A program made the translations under genes and the position numbers. The notes under the pieces were generated by a model. The model was given only the letters and a program-made list of their open reading frames with translations, made no database searches and was not told where the DNA came from. From JARFQH01 sp963825595 (GTDB taxonomy: Bacteria > Desulfobacterota > Desulfobacteria > Desulfobacterales > SG8-13), in contig CAWGUE010000006.1 in the NCBI GenBank assembly GCA_963825595.1, forward strand, positions 1 to 64,000: a DNA stretch of 64,000 bases. Reading direction: 5' to 3'. Shown in pieces: positions 1 to 8,217 of the stretch; within the stretch, counting starts at the first letter, position 1, and every line of letters starts with the position of its first letter.

Positions 1-1811
<1,811 letters not shown>

Positions 1812-1847
1812 GTTTACCTCCTCATTCATTTTATTATAGAATCAAAT

Positions 1848-1868
1848 ATTATATGATAACGACTATCA
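1848..1868 (-). promoter_or_regulatory. katG promoter with Fur/PerR-type operator
   Basis: TGATAACGACTATCA at 1854-1868 matches the 7-1-7 Fur-family consensus TGATAATNATTATCA at all but two positions and is an exact TGATA-n5-TATCA inverted repeat. On the minus strand it directly abuts a perfect TATAAT (1848-1853), so a bound repressor would cover the -10/-35 spacer of the katG promoter. It sits 43 bases upstream of the katG start and just after the regulator's stop codon. No strong -35 is visible; TTGCCA lies 20 bases upstream of the -10. Peroxide control by the adjacent PerR-like protein is inferred. Confidence 0.75.
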
Positions 1869-1888
1869 ATTAATGGCAAAAAAATATG

Positions 1889-2332
1889 TTAAACTTTCTC
1901 TGCCATACAATTGCTGCATATACCGAAAAAGTCCAACCTATGATTCAGAATTTTAAAATTAGTCTCTAATGCGACCTCTTTTTGTATTTCATCCAGGCTA
2001 TCCAGGTCTGGATCGACAATTTTTTTACACTTGATACAGATGACGTGTGGATGGGGGATAGGCTTGTTTCCATCATATCGGTTACTCCCATCCGGAAACC
2101 CTAACTCAAGAACTTCACCAAATGATTTAATTAATGTAATATTTTTGTATACAGTGGCAAGACTCATTGTCGGAAAGTCTTTTTTTATCTGGACATGGAT
2201 ATTTTCAACACTGGGATGGCCTTCACTTTTGGCAAGAATTTTAACGATAGCCAGCCGTTGAGGCGTTATCTTGTGGCCATTATCCCTTAATTTTTGGATG
2301 ATGATTTCAAATCTTTTTTTATGGTCTGCCAA
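1889..2332 (-). CDS. perR: PerR-like Fur family transcriptional repressor
   Basis: Metal-dependent DNA-binding repressor of the Fur superfamily, most like the peroxide sensor PerR. It has the winged-helix region (ITPQRLAIVKIL, then SLATVYKNI as recognition helix) followed by the dimerisation and metal domain with HPHVICIKC and a second C-x2-C near the C-terminus (CSNC). Together these form the four-cysteine structural zinc site. I chose a TTG start at 2332 because AAGGAG sits seven bases upstream and gives 147 residues, the usual PerR length. A TTG at 2395 would add 21 residues. The gene reads toward katG with a Fur-type box between them, so it probably represses katG and possibly itself. Fur or Zur cannot be fully excluded from sequence alone; the katG neighbour favours PerR. 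Confidence 0.88.
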   Translation of the reverse strand: MADHKKRFEIIIQKLRDNGHKITPQRLAIVKILAKSEGHPSVENIHVQIKKDFPTMSLATVYKNITLIKSFGEVLELGFPDGSNRYDGNKPIPHPHVICIKCKKIVDPDLDSLDEIQKEVALETNFKILNHRLDFFGICSNCMAEKV

Positions 2333-2637
2333 CTGAAGGCTCCTTATCCTTAATAATAATTCTTTTCCACTAACATTAATTTTCTTTCCAGTCAATTCCT
2401 ATTTCAATCGTTCACAAATGATAACAGTTGCGGTTTATTGCCACACAAACAAATATCGGAAATCAAACCAAGGTTACGATATGGTCTGGCTTTATCAAGG
2501 AAATAGACCAGATGATAGTTCAAGGATCATAGCCGTAGGGTAACTTCGGTCCGACTCCATCTTTGTTGGAAAGATCCTTATTTTTCGAAAGTCTATTTCA
2601 TTGCAACTTTTGGCCCTGAACATCATGGGCGTCCTTG

Positions 2638-3009
2638 TCACCAGCGGCAAAACGCAACAGAGCGTCTGCGCTGGCTATGATCAAGATACTCTGAAAACCA
2701 ATCGAGAGGTGTTATTCCTTGGGTTGATGGTTGGCTGAGACTGGCGCCATTTTCAATGAGCAACTGGGCGACCTCCACACGACCGTTTCGCACGGCAAAA
2801 TGAAGCGGTGTCAAACCAAACCGTGAGTCCAAGGCGTTCACAGGATGCCCCTCTTTAAGTAGGTTGCGAACCTTATCGATTTTGTCGGTCTTGGCTGCTT
2901 CATGAAGTTGGCAATTCTTCAGATACTTGTAAAACGATAAGCCTTCCTTAACGAGAAAAACAACAAGGGCTACGACGATAATGGGCAAAATTTTTATAAA
3001 AGTCTCCAT
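2638..3009 (-). CDS. Small membrane-anchored ankyrin repeat protein
   Basis: A 123-residue protein with an N-terminal hydrophobic segment (about residues 7-21, IIVVALVVFLV) that should anchor it in the inner membrane. It is followed by roughly two ankyrin repeats (about residues 35-105) with the typical TPLHFAVRNG and VAQLLIENGA signatures. Ankyrin repeats mediate protein-protein contacts, and no enzymatic domain is present. The ATG is preceded by GGGAG at a sensible distance. The end of the protein (HSQRRRSVAFCRW) is not ankyrin-like. It stands alone in the AT-rich patch with no obvious partner, so its role is unknown. Confidence 0.7.
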   Translation of the reverse strand: METFIKILPIIVVALVVFLVKEGLSFYKYLKNCQLHEAAKTDKIDKVRNLLKEGHPVNALDSRFGLTPLHFAVRNGRVEVAQLLIENGASLSQPSTQGITPLDWFSEYLDHSQRRRSVAFCRW

Positions 3010-3406
3010 TGATCAACTCCCAAAACAGCCCTTACAAAATGACATGTCGCCAAATGAATTTAGGGGTGGGAAGATTTCTAACCGAATTCAATTTTGGGCT
3101 CTTTCCAATATCTGATTTTAGAAGCGCCTAATTTTCAGTCAAAGTTAATGCTATATCTTGTGGGTGTTCCTGCAGCTGCGGAAATATAGATATCATGACA
3201 GGTAAATTATTAATCTCATGATGTCAACGCCTTGCGATTTTTTGAGAGTACATTCATCAACTGACTCTTGTCAAACATTGGTTTAGCTTGTCACAGGTCA
3301 AACTATCCGAATTTACCTCATTTATACAAATAAGGGTTGTAATCCCCACACAATCGGCGAATTGATAGGTTTGATGGCTATGGCAGCGGCATTTTGTATA
3401 TCTGGA
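3010..3406. other. Non-coding AT-rich stretch
   Basis: No open frame of convincing length, RNA gene or recognisable mobile element is visible on either strand between the ankyrin gene start and the BON-like fragment. The stretch is more AT-rich than the surrounding core genome, in line with a decayed island. Confidence 0.5.
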
Positions 3407-3580
3407 TCATAAAGGATAGATCCATACGGATAGATCAGTGGTAACATGTGAAATGCCATTCACATTCTTTACGATTTCAGCAATTCGGTTCATCTCATAT
3501 TGAGACACAGCAGTTCCGGTTACACGGGCCTTGCCAATATCCAGAAGCGCTATGTTCAGTGCGCTTATATTTATTTTCAT
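3407..3580 (-). CDS. Short BON-domain-like protein or fragment
   Basis: A 57-codon frame starting with ATG at 3580 and ending in TGA at 3407-3409. Residues about 19-52 (ARVTGTAVSQYEMNRIAEIV, then a GISHVTTDLSV ending) fit the BON domain pattern: a glycine-containing strand, a helix with paired hydrophobics, then G-(I/V)-x-x-V-x-x-x-L-x-V. BON domains occur in OsmY-type periplasmic or membrane-binding proteins, usually behind a signal peptide and often in pairs. Here there is a single domain, no signal peptide and no clear ribosome site. It may be a remnant of a larger gene. Family assignment is by eye only. Confidence 0.35.
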   Translation of the reverse strand: MKINISALNIALLDIGKARVTGTAVSQYEMNRIAEIVKNVNGISHVTTDLSVWIYPL

Positions 3581-3699
3581 CTTAAGACACGGGCTAAAAT
3601 AATCAAATTATGACCATATCTTCTTTTGTAATCGACAATTGTGGCCGAAATGCGAATTCGGTCCGTTTTTTTCCTTAATTGCATGAAGGGAGAATACCG

Positions 3700-3855
3700 A
3701 TGTCGCATAAATGGGCAATCAATTTTTGGAAGGGCGAACGTGGGAAGTTCAGTATTTTGAGGGTGGTGGACGCAGGTAGATTGGGTGCCAAAGGCGCATT
3801 CGCAGGAAATCATGGTAATTATGCCTATAGGTTCTGGCAATATCAAGGAAATTAG
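3700..3855 (+). CDS. Possible small protein of unknown function
   Basis: A 51-residue frame with ATG at 3700 and TAG at 3853-3855. GAAGGGAGA lies about seven bases upstream, a plausible ribosome binding site. The product is basic and aromatic (WAINFWKGERGKFSIL at the N-terminus, YAYRFWQYQGN at the end), with no membrane segment and no motif I recognise. It may be a real small gene of the island or chance; the ribosome site is the main argument for it. Confidence 0.25.
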   Translation: MSHKWAINFWKGERGKFSILRVVDAGRLGAKGAFAGNHGNYAYRFWQYQGN

Positions 3856-3943
3856 ATGGTTGATAGATGCGGGATTGTGAACTTGAGCGTTTCACGCCCT
3901 GGGAGGCTTCACTATTTGTCCGGAACGGTCAAACTTTAGAAGT

Positions 3944-3962
3944 CCCCCGGCAGAACCGGGGG
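3944..3962. terminator. GC-rich hairpin, terminator-like
   Basis: CCCCCGG-cagaa-CCGGGGG is a perfect 7-bp stem with a five-base loop, followed by TTT on the plus strand. It lies about 70 bases upstream of the C39/M14 chimera. It could end transcription coming from the left or be a remnant of a repeat element; the T-run is short. Confidence 0.4.
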
Positions 3963-4029
3963 TTTACCTAAACGATATTATGCGGTAAAAAAATAAGATA
4001 ATACCAGAAAATGAACTGATGTATATTTT

Positions 4030-4740
4030 ATGCTAAATATCAATCCTTTCAGACAGAAGCCCGGATATTGCGGACCGGCATCGTTAAAAATGGTGTTGGG
4101 GTTTTTTGGCATCAAGATCACTGAAAAAAAACTGGTTGAAATATCCGGTTGTACCAAATCCCGCGGGATCGGGGCAGAAGGTTTGGTGCGGGCAGCCCAG
4201 GAACTCGGCTTCCGCGCCAAAATAAAGGATTTTTCCGATCTGAACAGGTCATTCGATAAAGTTTCCGGCCCTCAGGAAGTCGAGGCGGTTAAGGATTTAC
4301 TTCGAAGATTTCCCGGCCCCTATCGGTTAGCTATCGATTTCCATGAAACAGATACCCATATGCCGAGAGGCGAGGATCTATCGGTCGAGAATAATCCGGC
4401 CGGGTTTTATATGTATGAAACGACCCGTACCGGGCGGCCTGTCCTTGGCCCGGTGATCATAAGGGGGATCCGCAAATCAGGCCACCCCGTCTCACGGCGC
4501 AGGTCTGTCTATGGGGCTGAATGCCGCAATGGACTCATTTATTCTACCCCGCCCGAAAACCCAGATTATCCTGCTTTGCCCGAATTCAACGGCACGCTGG
4601 ATTGGTATTTGCTCAAAAACGGCCATACGGATCATTTTTTAGCGACCGAAACGCCGACTGCCTGGCCTCTAAAACGGAGGATTGCGGTCCAGAAAAAAGC
4701 GCTGGCTCATGCCCTGACCCATATAAAAAAAGAAAAATAA
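4030..4740 (+). CDS. Chimera: half a C39-type peptidase joined to half an M14 carboxypeptidase
   Basis: A 236-residue frame made of two unrelated parts. Residues 1 to about 66 match the first half of small C39-like cysteine peptidases, with catalytic Cys14 in GYCGPAS and the later helix up to the ELGFRAK strand. The catalytic His and Asp of that family should follow but are missing. From about residue 70 the protein reads as the second half of a zinc carboxypeptidase (M14). It has the substrate-binding N-R pair in DLNRSF (N72-R73), the probable third zinc ligand in DFHETD (H105), a GFYMYE segment, and the catalytic Glu in ATETPT (E207). The first two M14 zinc ligands (HxxE) are absent. Neither half should be catalytically complete. 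The likely origin is an in-frame deletion fusing two neighbouring genes, or an assembly artefact. Confidence 0.6.
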   Translation: MLNINPFRQKPGYCGPASLKMVLGFFGIKITEKKLVEISGCTKSRGIGAEGLVRAAQELGFRAKIKDFSDLNRSFDKVSGPQEVEAVKDLLRRFPGPYRLAIDFHETDTHMPRGEDLSVENNPAGFYMYETTRTGRPVLGPVIIRGIRKSGHPVSRRRSVYGAECRNGLIYSTPPENPDYPALPEFNGTLDWYLLKNGHTDHFLATETPTAWPLKRRIAVQKKALAHALTHIKKEK

Positions 4741-4842
4741 CAGCGCAGAAGTCACCGTCTCCGAATACAATTATCTCCGGCCTTTTAACCTAAATCATAT
4801 TCTACCACCCTCAAATAAGCCCCGATTTTACTTACGCGTCAC

Positions 4843-4874
4843 TGTCGCACAGCGAGCCCAGTCGCTGTGCGACA
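4843..4874. repeat. Perfect 13-bp inverted repeat
   Basis: TGTCGCACAGCGA (4843-4855) and its exact reverse complement (4862-4874) flank a six-base loop. No T-run follows on either side, so it is not a standard terminator. It lies in the 4741-5062 stretch, which holds no convincing gene. It may be a remnant of a mobile element end, an operator-like palindrome, or a dispersed repeat. Confidence 0.7.
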
Positions 4875-5062
4875 TATAGGGCGAGTGACACGATGGGTAT
4901 CCCTGTAAAGTTGCTTCGCAACAGGGGGGCAAGCAAAAAAGATATTGCTGAAATTAAGTGGAATAGAAGGGACGCTCTCAATATTTAAAACCATTAACGA
5001 TAAAAACTTCAAAGCCAATGTTCCCAAAAGCTACCCGAAATGCGGGGAAGGCTTTCTGCGGA

Positions 5063-5242
5063 TCAGCCTCTATTATCGAAGGCCTCCTTATTATGGATGA
5101 ATTGACTGATCGTCTTTAAATCCCTTGCGGGTCTCTTCGGCATTACCCGTGGGGTTTGGGGGGTTTTAATTAATTTTTTGGCAATGGCAGCAGTAACCAA
5201 TAATCCGATTCCCAGCATCATCAACAATATAGATTCCGACAT
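5063..5242 (-). CDS. Possible small single-pass membrane protein
   Basis: A 59-residue frame, ATG at 5242 and TGA at 5063-5065. AGAGGAT lies upstream of the start. After MSES comes a hydrophobic helix (about residues 5-21, ILLMMLGIGLLVTAAIA), then a lysine/arginine-rich tail, which predicts an inner-membrane anchor with a cytoplasmic tail by the positive-inside rule. No family is recognised. It is supported only by its composition and ribosome site, so it could be spurious. Confidence 0.35.
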   Translation of the reverse strand: MSESILLMMLGIGLLVTAAIAKKLIKTPQTPRVMPKRPARDLKTISQFIHNKEAFDNRG

Positions 5243-5518
5243 TTATTATAATCCTCTTAATGTTCCATAAATAGCTGCGATAGAGACGGTACAGGGTACC
5301 ATACAATGTATTGCTTTGTAAATCACAATCGCTATTCGAGGCCATAAATCTTTTTGGAGAAAACGGGCAACTGGCCCTTGGCGGTGTTATTATTGTGATC
5401 CATCTCCGGCGGTGAGGCAGCATCAGGAGCAAGAGCAACAATGAAAAAAGTTTGTTTCACCCTTTGACGGATATGTATAGCAAGTATTACATTGAATACA
5501 ATCATTTAGGAGTAAATT

Positions 5519-5671
5519 ATGGATGAAAGAATTCTGCAGGTTCGGAATTTTCCCGACGATCTCAGGCGGCATTTGAAAATGATCGCTCTGGAGACCGACA
5601 GGCCGTTAAAGGACGTGATTATCGAGGCATTGTGGGATTATGTTAAAAAGACCAAGAAGGGGCAAAAGTAA
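5519..5671 (+). CDS. Ribbon-helix-helix (FitA/Arc-type) small DNA-binding protein
   Basis: A 50-residue protein with an N-terminal strand (ILQVRNFPDDLRRHLK) and two helices (ALETDRPLKDVIIEALWDYV), then a lysine-rich tail. This is the Arc/MetJ ribbon-helix-helix fold in the form typical of FitA-like antitoxins: V-x-N-(F/L)-P-D-D-L. TTTAGGAG is well placed before the ATG. Proteins of this type usually repress their own promoter and neutralise a downstream PIN-domain toxin. No PIN or other toxin follows within the next 270 bases, so it is either an orphan antitoxin whose partner was lost or a stand-alone regulator. This fits the decayed island context. Confidence 0.65.
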   Translation: MDERILQVRNFPDDLRRHLKMIALETDRPLKDVIIEALWDYVKKTKKGQK

Positions 5672-5946
5672 CATGGCGACCTGTCACTTTTGCAGGCGCG
5701 TGGCGAGGATCGCAGCAGCTCGAGGCTTGACTTTGAGGGTGGCGGCGAGGCCCTAACATTGACGATGAAGCTTGAGGCTAAACAAGGGCAGCCGGTCTCG
5801 GATGGTAGAGCTTGACTCGATTCATTGCTTTTATGCCGTAGCGGCGAACATGTCAGGTGTGAGAGAGGACGTGAACCGGATAAGAATTGATGGGGGAAAA
5901 TTATACCTAACGAACAGATGAGGGATGAGGCCATGGGGGATAAAAA

Positions 5947-6240
5947 ATGGGTTTGAAAAGGTTTGCGTATGTGCTTTTGGGCTCAATGGTTCTGAGTATC
6001 GTACTATTACATATATCGGAGGCAGCAAGAGAGAAAGGTTTGTATATTGTGGTTTATTTTACGGCTTTTTCCATGTGTATTGCGGTACTGAAACCGACCC
6101 CAGGGAAAATTAAACTTAAGTTTGAGGGGGGGTCCGTAGAAAACACATTTTCTTTGATTTTTTTTATTACGGCACCGTTCATTGGGTCCGTTGCATGGTA
6201 TTTGACGGCTATTATCTATTTTTGGATTATTGAAAAATGA
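5947..6240 (+). CDS. Hypothetical three-helix membrane protein
   Basis: A 97-residue protein with about four hydrophobic stretches: residues 6-23 (FAYVLLGSMVLSIVLL), 31-47 (LYIVVYFTAFSMCIAVL) and a long C-terminal one (about 67-94) that may pass once or twice. A short charged loop (KPTPGKIKLKFEGGS) separates the second and third. No family is recognised. GGGGGATA precedes the ATG. It is followed 51 bases later by another small membrane gene on the same strand, suggesting a two-gene unit of unknown function. Confidence 0.55.
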   Translation: MGLKRFAYVLLGSMVLSIVLLHISEAAREKGLYIVVYFTAFSMCIAVLKPTPGKIKLKFEGGSVENTFSLIFFITAPFIGSVAWYLTAIIYFWIIEK

Positions 6241-6291
6241 TTCAAACTATCACGGAACTGGGAACTGCAGCCTGAAAAGGAGATCATTTAA

Positions 6292-6477
6292 ATGGAAATC
6301 GCCATTCTCATACTTGCTTGTAGTTTTTTTCTATTTCTTTTTTACATGTTTAGCCGTGCCATGCAGACGTCAACCAAAAGTTTCTCAGAGATTCAGGATT
6401 CATTGCGGGAAATGAATAAAAAATTGGATAAATTGGAGGCAATACTGATCAAGGTCTACAAGCCGTATTGTGAGTGA
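6292..6477 (+). CDS. Small membrane protein with C-terminal coiled coil
   Basis: A 61-residue protein: an N-terminal transmembrane helix (about residues 3-20, IAILILACSFFLFLFYMF) followed by an amphipathic helix with heptad spacing (about residues 32-56, including LREMNKKLDKLEAILIKVY). AAAAGGAGA lies nine bases before the ATG, a strong ribosome site. The architecture resembles small membrane-anchored oligomerising proteins, but no specific family is recognised. It probably belongs with the membrane gene immediately upstream. Confidence 0.55.
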   Translation: MEIAILILACSFFLFLFYMFSRAMQTSTKSFSEIQDSLREMNKKLDKLEAILIKVYKPYCE

Positions 6478-6521
6478 CCCTCGGCACTCTTGCCTTTGAA
6501 AGATCAAACCAGTGCGTTTAA

Positions 6522-6896
6522 TGGCGACTGGCTTGTCCGCCAAGCGATCACAATCTGGTGTTTCCTAACAGAGCAATCGGCCCGATCAACCATAACAACA
6601 TGGTCAACCGGCATTTTGAACCGGACCTGAAAAAGGCCGGAATCGATAGTATCCGATTTCACGATTTGAAACTCACCCATGCACGCCTCTTTGTCGAACA
6701 AGGGGAAAACATCACAAACATCCAAACCCAACTGGGGCATTCAAGTCCGAACGTGACCTTGAACGTGTGCGCCCGTTTGATGAAGCCGGTTAACCAGAAG
6801 GCGGCATTGAAGTTGGAACGTTCAATTTTTGGATCCGGTCACAATTTGGTCACACCCAAAGAAAAAGGGGCTACGGTGTCAACCGTAACCCCTTGA
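6522..6896 (+). pseudogene. Tyrosine recombinase (phage-type integrase), 5'-truncated and inactive
   Basis: The last ~124 residues of a phage-type integrase catalytic domain, read from just after an in-frame TAA (6519-6521). The segment DHNLVFPNRAIGPI, then IRFHDLKLTHARLFVEQG, then IQTQLGHSSPNVTL align with the standard catalytic region. The DNA-binding N-terminus and the box I arginine are gone. The box II arginine of HDLRHT is Lys here, and the nucleophilic tyrosine position reads Cys (TLNVCARL). Three of the catalytic residues are therefore lost. It ends seven bases from the 3' end of tRNA-Val, the usual attachment site for such elements, and is best read as the scar of an integrated element. 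Confidence 0.8.
6865..6894 (+). terminator. Hairpin at the end of the integrase remnant
   Basis: AAGGGG-c-TACGGT and ACCGTA-a-CCCCTT pair around a GTCA loop, giving a 13-position stem with one mismatch. It overlaps the last codons of the remnant and lies nine bases from the tRNA-Val 3' end. There is no long T-run; it could terminate either the remnant's transcript or the tRNA transcript arriving from the other side. Confidence 0.5.
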
Positions 6897-6902
6897 AATA
6901 TC

Positions 6903-6977
6903 TGGTAGGCGGTACTGGATTTGAACCAGTGACTTCTACCGTGTGAAGGTAGCACTCTCCCGCTGAGTTAACCGCCC
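6903..6977 (-). tRNA. tRNA-Val (anticodon CAC)
   Basis: A complete cloverleaf can be drawn on the minus strand. The acceptor stem GGGCGGT pairs with ACCGCCT (first pair a G-U wobble), the anticodon stem CTACC/GGTAG encloses loop TTCACAC with anticodon CAC, and the T arm is ACTGG-TTCAAAT-CCAGT. The discriminator A and CCA are encoded (6903-6906). It decodes GUG. A dead integrase fragment abuts its 3' end, so it probably served as an attachment site. Confidence 0.95.
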
Positions 6978-6984
6978 GGATTTA

Positions 6985-7260
6985 TTAACTGTCGACCCTC
7001 TCCTTCAGTTCTTTGCCGACCTTGAAAAACGGAAGTTTCTTGGCCGGAACCTGGATGCGGGTGCCGGTTTTGGGGTTGCGGCCAATGTAAGGCCTGTATT
7101 CGTTGACCGTAAAGCTTCCAAAACCTCTGATTTCAACCCTTTCGCCTTTTGCCAGCATTTCTTCTATCGCGCCGAAGAATATGTCCGTTACCGTTTCAGC
7201 ATCTTTGCGGCTCAAGTCAGCCTCTTCCTTCAGCACACTGATCATGTCCGATTTGTTCAT
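6985..7260 (-). CDS. HU/IHF family nucleoid DNA-binding protein
   Basis: A 91-residue DNA-bending protein that organises the nucleoid and assists replication, recombination and transcription. The fold is clear: N-terminal helices (MNKSDMISVLKEEADLS), the GFGSF strand motif, then the beta arm with the conserved GRNPKTG and the following IQVPAKKLPFF. The length is standard. AGGAGAG precedes the ATG. I cannot decide between HU and an IHF subunit; the GRNPKTG arm and pairing with its own dimer are compatible with both. It has its own promoter upstream and lies just after (on the opposite side of) tRNA-Val. Confidence 0.93.
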   Translation of the reverse strand: MNKSDMISVLKEEADLSRKDAETVTDIFFGAIEEMLAKGERVEIRGFGSFTVNEYRPYIGRNPKTGTRIQVPAKKLPFFKVGKELKERVDS

Positions 7261-7332
7261 GAACTCTCCTCAAGGGTTTCGGTCATCTGGGCGTTGTGAC
7301 TTCGGCGATGATTCCATTGAAAAAACGAGGTA

Positions 7333-7362
7333 TACATAGTGGGTTATGCACTTTGAAGTCAA
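7333..7362 (-). promoter_or_regulatory. Sigma-70-type promoter for the HU/IHF gene
   Basis: On the minus strand TTGACT (7357-7362) and TATGTA (7333-7338) are separated by 18 bases, about 70 bases upstream of the HU/IHF start. Both hexamers match the consensus at five of six and four of six positions. Confidence 0.55.
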
Positions 7363-7476
7363 GAATTTTTTCGGCTTTTCTCTAAAACAACCTGTGACGA
7401 GCGCGTCCGCCAAGGATCATCGGCAAAACAAATTATACCACGCTGAACATTTGTATATTTTCCGGTCTAAAAAAAA

Positions 7477-8217
7477 TCATGACATATGCGGTTTGGTCTC
7501 TGCCCCGTTGCCATCGTCGTCAACGTTTTCGGTAGGCTGCGGGCTTTGTTTTGTTTCAGAGCGGTCATCCGGCAGTTCGGAAGCGTCAATTCGGTTTCGT
7601 GGCCCCTGGTCGATGGGTCCTTCTTCAATGCCTTGATCGTATGATTCTTCCGGTTCATCGTCGCCCTCAATGACGATATCGGAGCGATCCACCAGCGCTT
7701 GCCCCATTTCATCGATTTCTTTCGGCGTCGGCAAGTCTTTCAAGTCTTTCAGGTCGAATACTTCCAAAAACCGTTTGGTTGTGGCATAAATCAACGGTCG
7801 TCCCGGGATTTCCTTACGCCCCAGAACGCGTATCAGATGACGTTCCAAAAGTGACCTGATGACGCCACCGCAGTCCACTCCACGAATATGTTCGATGTCA
7901 CTGCGGATGAGCGGCTGCTTGTAAGCAACGATGGCCAGGGTTTCTAGGGCGGCTTTACTGAGGCGCGGCGGTCTGGGTTGAATCAGCTTTGTTATCCATT
8001 CCGTATGCTCCGGGCGGGTGCGAAACTGATAACCGCCGGCGACCTCCTTTAGTACAAAACCGCCGCGACGGGCTTCATACTCTTCGATGAGGTCATTCAG
8101 GGCACTGCGAATGTCAACCGCAGCGACCGGAGCCAGGATGTTCTTCAACCGATCGAGCGTTAACGGTTCTTCGCTGATGAACAGCAGGCTTTCTAAGATA
8201 CCTTTTGTGTTTTCCAT
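7477..8217 (-). CDS. scpB: Segregation and condensation protein ScpB
   Basis: Winged-helix subunit of the SMC-ScpA-ScpB condensin that compacts and segregates the chromosome. The start is set at the ATG at 8217, one base overlapping the scpA stop (TAATG), giving 246 residues; an earlier in-frame start would run into scpA. The ScpB core is visible: ILESLLFISEEPLTLDRL at the N-terminus, then the signature RLSKAALETLAIVAYKQPL with SDIEHIRGVD, and GRKEIPGRPLIYATT. The last ~60 residues are a variable acidic tail (EGDDEPEESYDQGIEEG), common and poorly conserved in this family. Overlap implies translational coupling with scpA. Confidence 0.95.
   Translation of the reverse strand: MENTKGILESLLFISEEPLTLDRLKNILAPVAAVDIRSALNDLIEEYEARRGGFVLKEVAGGYQFRTRPEHTEWITKLIQPRPPRLSKAALETLAIVAYKQPLIRSDIEHIRGVDCGGVIRSLLERHLIRVLGRKEIPGRPLIYATTKRFLEVFDLKDLKDLPTPKEIDEMGQALVDRSDIVIEGDDEPEESYDQGIEEGPIDQGPRNRIDASELPDDRSETKQSPQPTENVDDDGNGAETKPHMS

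Noticed and set aside
4893..4988. A 31-codon frame with KKDIAEIKWNRRDAL, faintly like a transposase helix-turn-helix
   Set aside because: The similarity is not specific, and no transposase remainder or terminal repeats were found nearby.
5166..5441. A 91-codon minus-strand frame with a leucine-rich N-terminus
   Set aside because: No ribosome site and no consistent composition; it overlaps the better-supported small membrane frame at 5063-5242 in another phase.
2396..6977. A second copy of the tRNA-Val 3' end as the other attachment site of the island
   Set aside because: I looked for the T-arm sequence to the left of the integrase remnant and did not find one; a degenerate copy cannot be excluded.
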